NCBI GenBank assembly: GCA_964371995.1
Contig: CAYJPG010000004.1
Location: 1 to 64,000, forward strand
DNA: 64,000 nt
Source of the DNA: SHZI01 sp964371995
GTDB lineage: Bacteria > Pseudomonadota > Gammaproteobacteria > Steroidobacterales > GCA-2729495
Reading direction: 5' to 3'
Shown: positions 42,341 through 51,143 of the stretch, in pieces
How positions within the stretch are numbered: position 1 is the stretch's first letter
Layout of the letters: every line of letters starts with the position of its first letter
Program-made: the position numbers and the translations under genes
The notes under the pieces: generated by a model
Seen by the model: only the letters and a program-made list of their open reading frames with translations
Told to the model about the DNA's origin: nothing
Database searches by the model: none

Positions 42341-42571
42341 ATGGCGAGCCAACCCGGGTCGCTGCAGGTGGCGCGGGAGAAGATGCGGACGCGGCACCTG
42401 GCCTTGCGGACTGAACAGGCCTGGCTGCAGTGGATCAGGCGCTACATACACTTCCATCAGCGACGGCATCCACGGGACCTCGGTGCGGCTGAAGTTGAGC
42501 AATTCTTGACCCATCTGGCCGCGCAACGCAAGGTCAGCGCAGGCATGCAGAAGCAGCCCTGGGCAGGATGA
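42341..42571 (+). pseudogene. intI: Truncated integron integrase (N-terminal 76 codons only)
   Basis: The predicted protein matches the N-terminal core-binding domain of integron integrases: LQVAREKMRTRHLALRTEQA, then WLQWIRRYIHFHQRRHPRDL, GAAEVEQFLTHLAAQRKVSA. After KVSAG the sequence changes to MQKQPWAG and stops. Integron integrases are about 320 residues, so the whole catalytic domain with its Arg-His-Arg-Tyr residues and the intI-specific helix is gone. The gene points away from the cassettes, as expected for intI. The stop codon is followed after a few bases by the end of an unrelated oxidoreductase gene, so a deletion probably joined the two. Confidence 0.88.
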
Positions 42572-42583
42572 CTGATCGCTCCC

Positions 42584-43648
42584 TCACTCTCCGGTCAACG
42601 GTTCCGGGTCCGGTGCGACCCGGCAGATCTTGATGCCGGTATTGCCGCCGCGGAACAGTTCGCCGAGGGCGTCGGGCATGTTTTCCAGACCGTCGGTGAC
42701 GTCCTCGCAGTTCTTCAGCAAGCCAGCGCGATACCAGCCGAGCAGGGCCTGTTCGGCTTCCTGGTAGCGGTTCCAGTAGTCAAACAGCACGAAGCCTTCC
42801 ATGCGGGCGCGCTTGTAGACGATGAGCGAGTAGTTGGCCGGTCCGGGCTGTGGCTCCGCTGCATAGTTGCTGGCGATGAAACCGCAGATCACGACGCGTG
42901 CGTGCATTGCCAGGTTGGCAAGCGCGGCGTTGAGGATTTCGCCGCCGACGTTGTCGAAGAACACGTCGATGCCAGTGAGGAACAGTTCCTGCAATCGTTC
43001 ATGCAGGTTTTCGGTCTTGTAGTTGATCGCCACGTCGTAACCGAGCGTGTCGCACAGCCAGCGACATTTGGCATCGCTGCCGGCGGTGCCGACCACCAGC
43101 CTTGCGCCCTTGATACGGGCGATCTGCCCGGCCACCGAGCCCACGCCACCGGCTGCTGCCGAGACCAGCACGGCATCGCCAGCCTGCAGCGCGCCGACCT
43201 CGGTCAGGCCGAAGAAGGCGGTGGCACCAGCCTGCCCGAGGATGCCCAGCTGAAGCGACAGTGGCCGCACGGGGTGTGCAATCTTGCGCGTGCTGAACAC
43301 AAACTCTGCGCCGCGCGGCTTCTGTATGGAGTACGTTTGCCAGCCCAGCGAACCGATGAAGATTTCGCCTGCTGCATAGTCGGGATGATGTGAGTCGATG
43401 ATCTGGCCGATTCCACGGCCACGCATGATCTCACCGACGGCGAGCGCGGGGAGAAAATTGCTGTAACCGGGTTCCAGATAACCGCGTTGCGCCGGCGCCG
43501 GTGCGAGACAGATGGTCTTTACCAGGAACTCGCCGTCCTGCAGTTCGGGAATGCGGCTTTCCTGCCACGCGAAATGCCGGCTGCTGATGTTCTCGTCGCG
43601 GGTGGGCAGGCGGGCCACACACCACCGCGCATTGATTGCCGGTTTCAT
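42584..43648 (-). CDS. NADP-dependent zinc-free MDR oxidoreductase (CurA/leukotriene-hydroxydehydrogenase-like)
   Basis: A 354-residue medium-chain dehydrogenase/reductase lacking the zinc ligands. The nucleotide-binding motif is VSAAAGGVGSVAGQIARIKG, typical of curcumin-reductase/prostaglandin-reductase-like enzymes that reduce activated carbon-carbon double bonds with NADPH. The family N-terminus WCVARLPTRDENISSRHFAW is present, as is the C-terminal ENMPDALGELFRGGNTGIKI. Length is normal. It converges on the broken intI, whose deletion junction ends just past its stop codon. Confidence 0.9.
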   Translation of the reverse strand: MKPAINARWCVARLPTRDENISSRHFAWQESRIPELQDGEFLVKTICLAPAPAQRGYLEPGYSNFLPALAVGEIMRGRGIGQIIDSHHPDYAAGEIFIGSLGWQTYSIQKPRGAEFVFSTRKIAHPVRPLSLQLGILGQAGATAFFGLTEVGALQAGDAVLVSAAAGGVGSVAGQIARIKGARLVVGTAGSDAKCRWLCDTLGYDVAINYKTENLHERLQELFLTGIDVFFDNVGGEILNAALANLAMHARVVICGFIASNYAAEPQPGPANYSLIVYKRARMEGFVLFDYWNRYQEAEQALLGWYRAGLLKNCEDVTDGLENMPDALGELFRGGNTGIKICRVAPDPEPLTGE

Positions 43649-43779
43649 GGCTGGTCATGCTAAACGCAACAGGGTGCGGGCGCCATGCAGACGGATTGGC
43701 GCCCGTGTGTGGCGTGATGGCGATGAGCGGCGCAGAATCTGTCGCGCGCCAGCTGGGGGCGCTATCAGGAGAGTGCAGC

Positions 43780-44244
43780 ATGATTCGTCGGGTCGGTGCC
43801 GTGTTTGTCGCGGCTGTGTTGTTGAGCACGGGTTGTAACGGGCAGACGCCCGAAGCGCAGAAAGCAGCAAGTGACTATCTGCAGCGCGCGGCGCAGGAGC
43901 CCGGTGCGGTGCAGACTGAATCAGGTCTGGTTTTTCGTACGCTGACACCGGGCACCGGTGCAATGCCAAATGCCACCGATGTGGTGCGCGTCCACTATCA
44001 CGGTACCTTGCCGGGCGGGAAAATATTTGACAGCTCGGTGGATCGTGGCGAGCCGGCCGAGTTCGGCCTGAACCAGGTGATTCCCTGCTGGACGGAAGGT
44101 GTGCAGCGCATGCACGTGGGCGAGAAGGCGGAACTCGTCTGTCCCGCCGCAATTGCCTACGGTGATCGCGGTGCCGGCGGCGTGATTCCGCCGGGTGCGA
44201 CGCTGATCTTTGAAGTGGAACTGCTCGGTATCAAGAGCCGCTAA
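43780..44244 (+). CDS. FKBP-type peptidyl-prolyl isomerase lipoprotein
   Basis: A 154-residue protein started at MIRRVGAVFVAAVLLSTGC, with AGGAG 8 bases upstream; longer in-frame starts would run through non-signal sequence. Lipobox STGC places the lipidated cysteine at residue 19. One FKBP domain (about 45-150) shows VVRVHYHGTLPGGKIFDSS, FGLNQVIPCWTEGVQRM, GEKAELVCP and IPPGATLIFEVELL, with active-site Tyr, Asp, Trp and Ile-like positions. It should help fold exported proteins at the membrane surface. It precedes the fused pseudouridine synthase gene by 14 bases. Confidence 0.92.
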   Translation: MIRRVGAVFVAAVLLSTGCNGQTPEAQKAASDYLQRAAQEPGAVQTESGLVFRTLTPGTGAMPNATDVVRVHYHGTLPGGKIFDSSVDRGEPAEFGLNQVIPCWTEGVQRMHVGEKAELVCPAAIAYGDRGAGGVIPPGATLIFEVELLGIKSR

Positions 44245-44258
44245 CGCGGGAGCGGGGT

Positions 44259-45821
44259 ATGCTTCCCTGCCTCATTCACGAGGACGAGCATCTGCTGGTG
44301 GTCAACAAGCCCGCCGGCCTGAACACCCACGCGCCGTCGCCCTATGCCGGGGAAGGACTCTACGACTGGCTGAAGCATCGCGAAGCGCGCTGGGCTTCGC
44401 TTGCCATCATCCACCGGCTCGACAAGGAAACCAGCGGCGTGATGGTGTTCGGTAAGACGCCGCTGGCGAACCGCGCGCTGACGGCGCAGTTTGCCGCGCG
44501 CAGCGTGCACAAGATCTATCAGCTGCGCACCGACCAGCCAGTACCGGCCGGCGAGCAGGTGGTGAAGTCGGGTATTGTCCGCGCCGGTGATCGCTATGTG
44601 GGCAGTCCGGACGGCGAGCCTGCCGAGACGCGCTTTCGCCAGCTGTCGGATGAACTGGTCGAAGCGCAGCCGCTCACCGGGCGCACGCACCAGATCCGTG
44701 TGCACGCGGCGGAGCGCGGCTTTCCGATACTCGGCGACACGCACTATGGCGGCAGTCCGTGGCCGCGCGTCTGCCTGCATGCGGCCGAGCTGAGGCTTGA
44801 GCATCCGGCGTCGGGCGCAGCGATGAGCTTTGCCGCGCCGGCCGATTTCGACGGGGATGCGCGGCAGACGCTGCGGACAGCCCTGATCGATACCGGCAGC
44901 ACGGATGCATACCGGCTGATCCATGGCGCCAGCGATGAGTGGCCGGGCTGGTATCTGGACCGGCTCGGCGAGGTGCTGCTCTCGCAGTCGGCGGCGGAGC
45001 TGTCGGCAGATGCGCTGAAGCGCCTGGCCGGTGTGCCGGGTACAAGAGCGGTGTATCACAAGATTCTCAACCGCCAGGTGCGGCGCACGACACCGGAGGA
45101 ATCCTCCCCGCAGCTGGTGTCGGGTGAGCCGCTTGCCGCTCCATTCACCATCCTGGAAAACGGCCTGCGTTTCGAACTGAGTGTGGGCGAGGGTTATTCC
45201 ACCGGCCTGTTTCTCGATCAGCGGGACAACCGGCGGCGACTGCTCACCGGGCATGTCGCGGCCGGCTTTCCGCTGCGCGAGGGCGCGACGGACGGCGATT
45301 TCAGCGTGCTCAATACCTTCGCCTACACTTGCGGTTTCTCCGTCTGTGCCGCACAGGGCGGCGCGTACACCACCAGCCTTGATCTGTCGAAAAAGCACCT
45401 GGCGTGGGGGCAGCGCAATTTCCTGCTGAACGGGCTCGATCCGTCACAGCACGATTTCATCTATGGCGATGTCTTCGACTGGCTGCGGCGCTTCGCAAAA
45501 AAATCCCGGCAGTTCGAGGTGATCGTGCTCGATCCGCCGACTTTTTCGCAGTCGAAGGCGCAGGGCATGTTTCGCGCCACACAGGATTACGGGCGGCTGG
45601 TGGAGCTCGCCCTGCCGCTGCTCAAGCCGAACGGCGTGCTGTTCGCGTCCAGCAACGCGGCGAACTGGCTGCCCGAAGAGTTCATCGCCAGCGTGGAAGC
45701 AGCGATACATGCTGGCGAGCGGCGCATCCTGCAGACGCATTACGTGCCGCAACCGCCGGATTTTCCGCTCAGCCGTGCAGAGCCGGCTTTTCTGAAATCG
45801 GTCTGGCTGCGGATCGCCTGA
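44259..45821 (+). CDS. RluA-type pseudouridine synthase fused to RlmI/K-like rRNA methyltransferase
   Basis: A 520-residue two-enzyme protein. Residues 1-210 form a RluA-family pseudouridine synthase with catalytic Asp55 in IHRLDKETSGV and the family segment TGRTHQIRVHAAERGFPILG. Residues about 215-520 form a class I methyltransferase like RlmI/RlmK: GWYLDRLGEVLLSQS, FLDQRDNRRRLL, motif I LNTFAYTCGFSVCAAQG and motif IV LDPPTFSQSK. RlmI proper has a PUA domain at its N-terminus; here the pseudouridine synthase replaces it. Both active sites look intact, suggesting two modifications near each other in rRNA; the target nucleotides are unknown. Confidence 0.88.
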   Translation: MLPCLIHEDEHLLVVNKPAGLNTHAPSPYAGEGLYDWLKHREARWASLAIIHRLDKETSGVMVFGKTPLANRALTAQFAARSVHKIYQLRTDQPVPAGEQVVKSGIVRAGDRYVGSPDGEPAETRFRQLSDELVEAQPLTGRTHQIRVHAAERGFPILGDTHYGGSPWPRVCLHAAELRLEHPASGAAMSFAAPADFDGDARQTLRTALIDTGSTDAYRLIHGASDEWPGWYLDRLGEVLLSQSAAELSADALKRLAGVPGTRAVYHKILNRQVRRTTPEESSPQLVSGEPLAAPFTILENGLRFELSVGEGYSTGLFLDQRDNRRRLLTGHVAAGFPLREGATDGDFSVLNTFAYTCGFSVCAAQGGAYTTSLDLSKKHLAWGQRNFLLNGLDPSQHDFIYGDVFDWLRRFAKKSRQFEVIVLDPPTFSQSKAQGMFRATQDYGRLVELALPLLKPNGVLFASSNAANWLPEEFIASVEAAIHAGERRILQTHYVPQPPDFPLSRAEPAFLKSVWLRIA

Positions 45822-45828
45822 CGGTGGC

Positions 45829-46446
45829 TCAGAACCAGTTGTAATTGAAGCTGATGCTGATGCGTTCGGCGCGGCGCTGGTTGATCGGCACCTCGTGCCG
45901 GATCCAGCTTTCGAACAACAGCACGTTGCCGGCCTTCGCGGGGATGGTGATCCACGGCTGGTTCTCCGGGCTGCAGTCGGCCTTGCGTGGCGGTGCGGCC
46001 ATAAAGCGGTCCAGGCGCGGGTCTTCAAACTTCAGTCCCGAGCAACCCTTCGGCGTCTGCACGTAATAGGTGCCGCTGATGGTCGAGGTCGGGTGGATGT
46101 GCAGGCCGTGCACCACATGCTCCGGCATGATGTTGATCCAGCAATCGGTCATCGTCAGTTCGCGCCCTGTCATATCAAGTTCGAGCGCGCGGGCATAGGC
46201 CTTGACGTGCCGGTTGATCTTTTTCTCCAGTGCCTCGAAGGTCGATGACATTTTCTGCATGTGGCAGAGGCTGCCGTAGGAGGTGTAGCCACCCGGATAG
46301 TTCTTCTTGCACCACTTCTGGCCGGCCACATCGTGTTCGCGGACCTGCTGGCATTCGCGCAGCAGCTCGCGGTTGAAGCGCAGCCAGCCGGCGTGGCGCA
46401 GGTGTGCAGAGTAAACCTGCGTCGGAAAGAAGCTGTGTACGGTCAT
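45829..46446 (-). CDS. 2OG-Fe(II) oxygenase family protein (TIGR02466-like)
   Basis: A 205-residue protein of the putative 2-oxoglutarate/Fe(II) oxygenase family. The double-stranded beta-helix shows the metal motif HIHPTSTISGTYYVQ and a later His in SWIRHEVPINQ, with the 2OG-binding Arg in RRAERISISFN. The start MTVHSFFPTQVYSAHL is typical of the family, which includes phage and marine proteins; substrates are unknown. It is convergent with the fused methyltransferase and separated from it by only 7 bases, with the tRNA-Leu gene immediately upstream on the same strand. Confidence 0.82.
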   Translation of the reverse strand: MTVHSFFPTQVYSAHLRHAGWLRFNRELLRECQQVREHDVAGQKWCKKNYPGGYTSYGSLCHMQKMSSTFEALEKKINRHVKAYARALELDMTGRELTMTDCWINIMPEHVVHGLHIHPTSTISGTYYVQTPKGCSGLKFEDPRLDRFMAAPPRKADCSPENQPWITIPAKAGNVLLFESWIRHEVPINQRRAERISISFNYNWF

Positions 46447-46495
46447 GGCTGGAGGCCGTCCCGGCTGATGCCGTAAATGTCGCTTGGGCTATATA

Positions 46496-46582
46496 TGGTG
46501 CCGGGAGAGGGACTTGAACCCACACGATGTCACCACCAACGGATTTTGAGTCCGCCGCGTCTACCAGTTCCGCCATCCCGGC
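46496..46582 (-). tRNA. tRNA-Leu (anticodon CAA)
   Basis: An 87-base tRNA on the minus strand with encoded CCA. The acceptor stem is GCCGGGA pairing with TCCCGGC. The D arm is GGCGGAACTGGTAGACGC and the anticodon stem-loop is GCGGACTCAAAATCCGT with loop CTCAAAA, so the anticodon is CAA (reads UUG). It has the long variable arm of class II tRNAs and a T loop TTCAAGT. It lies between the 2OG oxygenase and queA. No duplicated tRNA end that would mark an integrated element was found. Confidence 0.96.
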
Positions 46583-46658
46583 GCGGGCCGGCAGTTTACA
46601 CGATGGTTTGCCGGCAAGTGCTGCTAACCGGGCGCGACTTCATTAGGATGCGCCCGGC

Positions 46659-47687
46659 ATGGATCCCGCTGATTTCAATTTCGAGCTGCCCCCGGCGCTG
46701 ATCGCCCAGCAGCCGCTGACCGAGCGTACGGCCAGCCGGCTGCTCGAGCTGGGCCCGGGTGGACAGCTTACTGACCGGCACTTTGCCGATCTGCCGGCGC
46801 TGCTGCAGCCTGGCGACCTGCTGGTGTTGAACGACACCCGCGTGCTGCCTGCCCGGCTGTATGGCGCGAAGGCCAGCGGTGGCCGGATCGAGATACTGCT
46901 GGAGCGGGTTCTTTCGGCGGATGAGGCGCTCGTGCAGCTGCGTTCCAGCCATGCGCCAAAGCCCGGCAGTACCGTGCACTTCGACGGTGAGGTCAGCGCG
47001 ACCGTGCTTCGGCGCCAGGATGAGTTCTTTGTGCTGCGCTTTGCACGACCGGTGGTCGATGTGCTCGATCAGGCCGGTCATGTGCCGCTGCCGCCCTACA
47101 TCCGCCGCACGGACGAGACCGCGGACCGAGAGCGCTACCAGACTGTCTACGCGCGTGAGCGCGGTTCGGTGGCGGCGCCGACCGCCGGTCTGCATTTCAG
47201 CGAAGCCTTGCTGGCGAGCCTTTCTGCGCAGGGCGTGGAGTTTGGCCGCTTGACCTTGCACGTCGGCGCAGGCACGTTCGCGCCGCTGCGGCCGCATCAT
47301 CTGAAGACCGGCCGGCTGCATGCCGAGCGTTTAACTGTGCCGGCCGAGCTCTGTACGGCGGTGGCCAGCTGCCGGGCGCGCGGCGGGCGCGTGGTGGCGG
47401 TGGGTACGACGGCGGTGCGCGGACTCGAGACGGCAGCGGCCAGCGGCGTGCTGCGACCCTTTGACGGCGAGACCAGCCTGTTCATCCGTCCGGGGTACCG
47501 TTTCCAGGTGGTCGATGCACTGGTGACCAACTTCCATCTGCCCGAGTCGTCGCTGCTGATGCTGGTCGCAGCATTTGGCGGGATGGAGCGGGTGATGGCG
47601 GCCTACCGGGAGGCGGTGGCCCGCGCCTACCGGTTTTTCAGTTATGGAGATGCGATGTTTTTGCGCCGGGACAGCGGAACGCCATGA
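46659..47687 (+). CDS. queA: S-adenosylmethionine:tRNA ribosyltransferase-isomerase
   Basis: A 342-residue enzyme that transfers and isomerises the ribosyl part of SAM onto preQ1 in tRNA to give epoxyqueuosine. Family motifs are FNFELPPALIAQQPLTERTA, LVLNDTRVLPARLYG, TAGLHFSEALLASL and TTAVRGLETAA. The C-terminal TNFHLPESSLLMLVAAFGG and YRFFSYGDAMF are intact. The stop overlaps the tgt start (ATGA). The two genes act in sequence in queuosine formation and open the conserved queA-tgt-yajC-secDF cluster. Confidence 0.97.
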   Translation: MDPADFNFELPPALIAQQPLTERTASRLLELGPGGQLTDRHFADLPALLQPGDLLVLNDTRVLPARLYGAKASGGRIEILLERVLSADEALVQLRSSHAPKPGSTVHFDGEVSATVLRRQDEFFVLRFARPVVDVLDQAGHVPLPPYIRRTDETADRERYQTVYARERGSVAAPTAGLHFSEALLASLSAQGVEFGRLTLHVGAGTFAPLRPHHLKTGRLHAERLTVPAELCTAVASCRARGGRVVAVGTTAVRGLETAAASGVLRPFDGETSLFIRPGYRFQVVDALVTNFHLPESSLLMLVAAFGGMERVMAAYREAVARAYRFFSYGDAMFLRRDSGTP

Positions 47688-48823
47688 GTGCGGTGTTCAA
47701 TTTTGAGGTGCCGGCCACCGATGGCGCGGCGCGCAGCGGCCAGCTGACGCTAGCCCACGGCAGCGTCGATACGCCGGTGTTCATGCCGGTTGGCACCTAT
47801 GGCGCGGTCAAGACGCTGACGCCTGAGGATCTGGAGTCGCTGGGCGCGCAGATCATTCTCGGCAATACATTTCACCTGATGCTGCGGCCGGGCGGCGAAC
47901 TGATGCAGACGCTCGGCGGTTTGCACCGCTTCATGCACTGGCAACGGCCGATCCTGACCGACTCGGGCGGTTTTCAGGTGTGGAGTCTGGCGACCAAGAA
48001 CAAGATCAGCGAGGCGGGCGTCGAGTTTCGCGCACCGATCGATGGCAGCCTGGTGTTCCTGTCGCCGGAGCGCGCCATGCAGGTGCAGGCGCAACTCGGC
48101 AGCGATATCCAGATGATCTTTGATGAGTGCACCGACTATCCGGCGACTGAAGCTGCGGCGCGCGCTTCGATGGAACTCTCGCTGCGCTGGGCGGCGCGCA
48201 GCCGGCAGGCTTTCGACGCTGGCACGGGGCCGCAGGCCGGTTCGGCACTGTTCGGCATCGTGCAGGGGGGCATGTATGAGTCGCTGCGCAGCGAGTCGCT
48301 GGCCGGGCTCGTGGCGATCGGCTTTGATGGCCTGGCGATCGGCGGCCTGTCGGTCGGTGAGCCGGAAGATGACCGGCTGCGGATCCTCGACCATCTGCTG
48401 GCCGAGATGCCGGCGACAAAGCCGCGCTACCTGATGGGGGTCGGGACGCCCTCGGATATCGTCAAGGCGGTACTCCGCGGCGTGGACATGTTCGATTGCG
48501 TGATGCCCACGCGCAACGCCCGCAATGGCTCGCTGTTCACCGGCGACGGGGTGGTGCGGATCCGTAATGCGCGGTACCGGGACGACCCGCTGCCCATCGA
48601 GCCGGGCTGCAGTTGCTACACCTGCCAGCACTACAGCCGCGCCTACCTGCGGCACCTCGACCAGTGCGGCGAGATGCTGGGCTCGCGGCTCAATACCATC
48701 CACAACCTGCATTTTTATGTACAACTGATGGCCAGTCTGCGTGCAGCGATCGGGCGTCGCGAGCTGGGCGCCTTCGCTGCGGACTTCCTCGCCCGGCAGC
48801 AATCCGCGGTTTCCATGCCATAA
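47684..48823 (+). CDS. tgt: tRNA-guanine transglycosylase
   Basis: A 379-residue TIM-barrel enzyme exchanging guanine-34 for preQ1 in tRNAs with GUN anticodons. The substrate Asp is in LTDSGGFQVWSL, the nucleophile region is GVDMFDCVMPTRNARNG, and zinc ligands are in GCSCYTCQHYSRAYLRHLD with a later His in NTIHNLHFY. Length equals the usual bacterial enzyme. It is coupled to queA by overlap, and yajC follows after 35 bases. Confidence 0.97.
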   Translation: MSAVFNFEVPATDGAARSGQLTLAHGSVDTPVFMPVGTYGAVKTLTPEDLESLGAQIILGNTFHLMLRPGGELMQTLGGLHRFMHWQRPILTDSGGFQVWSLATKNKISEAGVEFRAPIDGSLVFLSPERAMQVQAQLGSDIQMIFDECTDYPATEAAARASMELSLRWAARSRQAFDAGTGPQAGSALFGIVQGGMYESLRSESLAGLVAIGFDGLAIGGLSVGEPEDDRLRILDHLLAEMPATKPRYLMGVGTPSDIVKAVLRGVDMFDCVMPTRNARNGSLFTGDGVVRIRNARYRDDPLPIEPGCSCYTCQHYSRAYLRHLDQCGEMLGSRLNTIHNLHFYVQLMASLRAAIGRRELGAFAADFLARQQSAVSMP

Positions 48824-48858
48824 TGGCGCGCCGTTTTTCAGCGAATCAAGGTCAATAA

Positions 48859-49188
48859 ATGGGCTTTTTCATCCAGGACGCAATGGCACAAGGTGCCGCC
48901 GCTCCGGCGCAGGACACATGGGTCACCATGCTGCCGATGGTCATCATCCTGCTCGTGATCTATTTCATGATCATGCGGCCGCAGCAGAAGCGCCAGAAGG
49001 AACACAAAGCCATGATGGCGGCCCTGGCGGTGGGTGACGAGGTCAGTACGGCCGGCGGCGTGCTTGGCAAGGTGACCCGCATCAAGGACGATTTCCTGCA
49101 TGTCGAGATCGCCAGTGGCGTCGAAGTCGTCGTGCAGCGCCATACCGTCGCTGCGGTGATGCCCAAAGGTACGATCAAGAACGCGTGA
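48859..49188 (+). CDS. yajC: Preprotein translocase subunit YajC
   Basis: A 109-residue inner-membrane protein with one N-terminal helix (LPMVIILLVIYFMIM) followed by the conserved RPQQKRQKEHKAMMAALAVG. The C-terminal domain carries GDEVSTAGGVLGKVTRIKDD. It associates with SecDF in the Sec translocon accessory complex. The gene is part of the queA-tgt-yajC-secD-secF cluster and probably one transcript. Confidence 0.96.
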   Translation: MGFFIQDAMAQGAAAPAQDTWVTMLPMVIILLVIYFMIMRPQQKRQKEHKAMMAALAVGDEVSTAGGVLGKVTRIKDDFLHVEIASGVEVVVQRHTVAAVMPKGTIKNA

Positions 49189-49285
49189 TACCAACCAGAC
49201 CTGGGGATATGGCTGCCCGATACCGGCAACTGGTCCTGCAGTCTGGCTCAAGTTTGCCCGCCGGAATTTCGGGAACCTGCTGCTC

Positions 49286-51130
49286 ATGAATCGCTTTCCG
49301 CTCTGGAAAAACCTGCTTGTGGTCGTCGCCGTACTGGCCGGCCTGTTGATATCGCTGCCCAATCTGTTCGGTGAGGCGCCGGCTGTACAGGTTGGCCTCG
49401 CAAGCGGCGAACCGCTGACTGACAGCGGTATCGAGCGCGTGAACCAGGTGATCGCGTCCCAGCAAATCGAGGGCGCTGCGCCCTACATCGACAAGGGCCG
49501 CCTGATGGTGCGTTTCCCTTCGGTAGACATACAGCTGAAGTCGGCCGATTCGCTGCGTCTGGCGCTCGGCAAGGAATATCTGGTCGCGCTGACGCTTACG
49601 CCGAATACGCCGGCCTGGTTACGTGCGATCGGGCTGCGACCGGTGCCGCTGGGCCTCGACTTGCGCGGCGGTGTGCATTTCCTGTTTGAAGTCGATGTGT
49701 CTACGGCGGTGAAACAGCGGCTCGACAGCTATGCAGCTGATTTCAACAAGATGCTGCGCGAAAACCGCATTCGCCGCAGCATCAGCGTCACAGGCAACGA
49801 GCTGCTGATCCGTCTGCCCGACGCCGCCGACGCCGATCGTGCCGAAGAGTTGCTGAAAGATTCGGATCCGGATCTCAGCATCGAGCGCCGCAGCAGCGGC
49901 GGATCGGTGATGCTCGTGGCGCAGATGACACCGGCGCAGATCAAGGCGCGACAGGATTTTGCCATCCAGCAGAACGTGACCACGCTGCGCAATCGTGTCA
50001 ACGAACTCGGCGTCGCCGAGCCGGTGGTGCAGCGCCAGGGCGCCGACCGGATCGTGGTCCAGTTGCCCGGTGTGCAGGACCCCGCCCAGGCCGAGCGCGT
50101 GCTCGGCGCTACGGCCACGCTGGAGTTCCGGCTGGTCTGCGCCGACGAGAATCCGCTGGAGGCCGAGCGCACCGGCCGTGCGCCGCTGGGCTGTGAGCTC
50201 TTCAATCTGCGTAAAGGCGGGCCGGTGCTGCTCAAGCGGCGCACGATCGTGACCGGCGACCAGCTGATCGATGCCAGCCAGGGATTTGATCAGGGCATGG
50301 CGGCGGTCTACGTGCGCCTCGACAGCAAGGGCGCGCGCAGCATGCTCGAAACGACGCGCGAGAACCTCAAGAAGCCGATGGCGGTGGTGTATGTCGAGCA
50401 GAAGCGCGACACGGTAATGCGGGACGGCAAGAAGGTTGAAGTGCCGCGTGTCGAGCGCGAGGTTATCAACGTTGCGACCATCAATGGTGTATTCAGCAGC
50501 AGCTTCCAGATCACGGGCCTTGATACCTTTGAAGCGCGGGACCTTGCCCTGCTGCTGCGCGCCGGTGCCTTGGCAGCACCGGTCTACAAGATCGAGGAGC
50601 GCACCATTGGGCCGACCCTCGGGCAGGACAACATCGATCGCGGCCTGCGGGCTTTTCTTTACGGTTTTGCGGTGGTCGGCATCTTCATGCTGGTCTATTA
50701 CCGGGTGTTCGGCCTGATCGCGAATATCGGCCTGCTGGTCAACGTGGTGCTGATCGTTGCACTGCTCTCGCTGCTGCAGGCGGCGCTGACCCTGCCTGGC
50801 ATCGCCGGCATCGTGCTGACCATCGGTATGGCGGTGGATGCCAACGTGCTCATCAATGAGCGTATCCGTGAGGAAGTGCGTAACGGCAGCACGCCGCAGG
50901 CGGCGATATCGGCTGGCTACGACAAGGTATTTTCAACGATCGCAGATGCGAATATCACGACGCTGATTGCCGGCATCGTTCTGTTCGCCTTTGGCAGCGG
51001 GCCGATCAAGGGCTTTGCGGTGGTGCTGTGCCTCGGCATCATGACCTCGATGTTCACGGCCCTGACAGTCACGCGTGCAGTGGTCAATCTGGCCTATGGT
51101 GGCCGCAGGGTCGAACGACTCTCAGTCTGA
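49286..51130 (+). CDS. secD: Protein translocase subunit SecD
   Basis: A 614-residue RND-type membrane protein that uses the proton gradient to pull proteins through SecYEG. The first helix (NLLVVVAVLAGLLISLPNLFG) is followed by large periplasmic domains (about 35-440) and five helices (from about 450). Family motifs are LGLDLRGGVHFLFEVD (D1), LRNRVNELGVAEPVVQRQG and GMAVDANVLINERIREE, the last holding the proton-path Asp. It ends 13 bases before secF. Confidence 0.97.
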   Translation: MNRFPLWKNLLVVVAVLAGLLISLPNLFGEAPAVQVGLASGEPLTDSGIERVNQVIASQQIEGAAPYIDKGRLMVRFPSVDIQLKSADSLRLALGKEYLVALTLTPNTPAWLRAIGLRPVPLGLDLRGGVHFLFEVDVSTAVKQRLDSYAADFNKMLRENRIRRSISVTGNELLIRLPDAADADRAEELLKDSDPDLSIERRSSGGSVMLVAQMTPAQIKARQDFAIQQNVTTLRNRVNELGVAEPVVQRQGADRIVVQLPGVQDPAQAERVLGATATLEFRLVCADENPLEAERTGRAPLGCELFNLRKGGPVLLKRRTIVTGDQLIDASQGFDQGMAAVYVRLDSKGARSMLETTRENLKKPMAVVYVEQKRDTVMRDGKKVEVPRVEREVINVATINGVFSSSFQITGLDTFEARDLALLLRAGALAAPVYKIEERTIGPTLGQDNIDRGLRAFLYGFAVVGIFMLVYYRVFGLIANIGLLVNVVLIVALLSLLQAALTLPGIAGIVLTIGMAVDANVLINERIREEVRNGSTPQAAISAGYDKVFSTIADANITTLIAGIVLFAFGSGPIKGFAVVLCLGIMTSMFTALTVTRAVVNLAYGGRRVERLSV

Positions 51131-51143
51131 CGGATGGGGCGGC

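Larger units (their letters stand above)
40083..42571 (-). mobile_element. Immobile integron remnant: truncated intI, attI and four cassettes
   Basis: The element comprises a stump of intI, attI, four minus-strand cassettes and four attC sites. Cassette contents from attI outward are a small membrane protein, a ParE-type toxin-antitoxin pair, a RelE/ParE-type pair and a DUF488 gene. The hallmark of true cassettes is present: the start of each cassette is complementary to the beginning of its own attC (14, 12 and about 10 bases for cassettes 2, 1 and 3, and 9 for cassette 4). The integrase is broken, so movement would need an integrase from elsewhere. Left of attC 4 a fifth cassette start is followed by sequence without its own attC. 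Confidence 0.85.

Noticed and set aside
46496..46582. tRNA-Leu as an attachment site for the accessory region
   Set aside because: No duplicate of the tRNA 3' end was found near 36-43 kb, and no phage-type integrase gene adjoins it.
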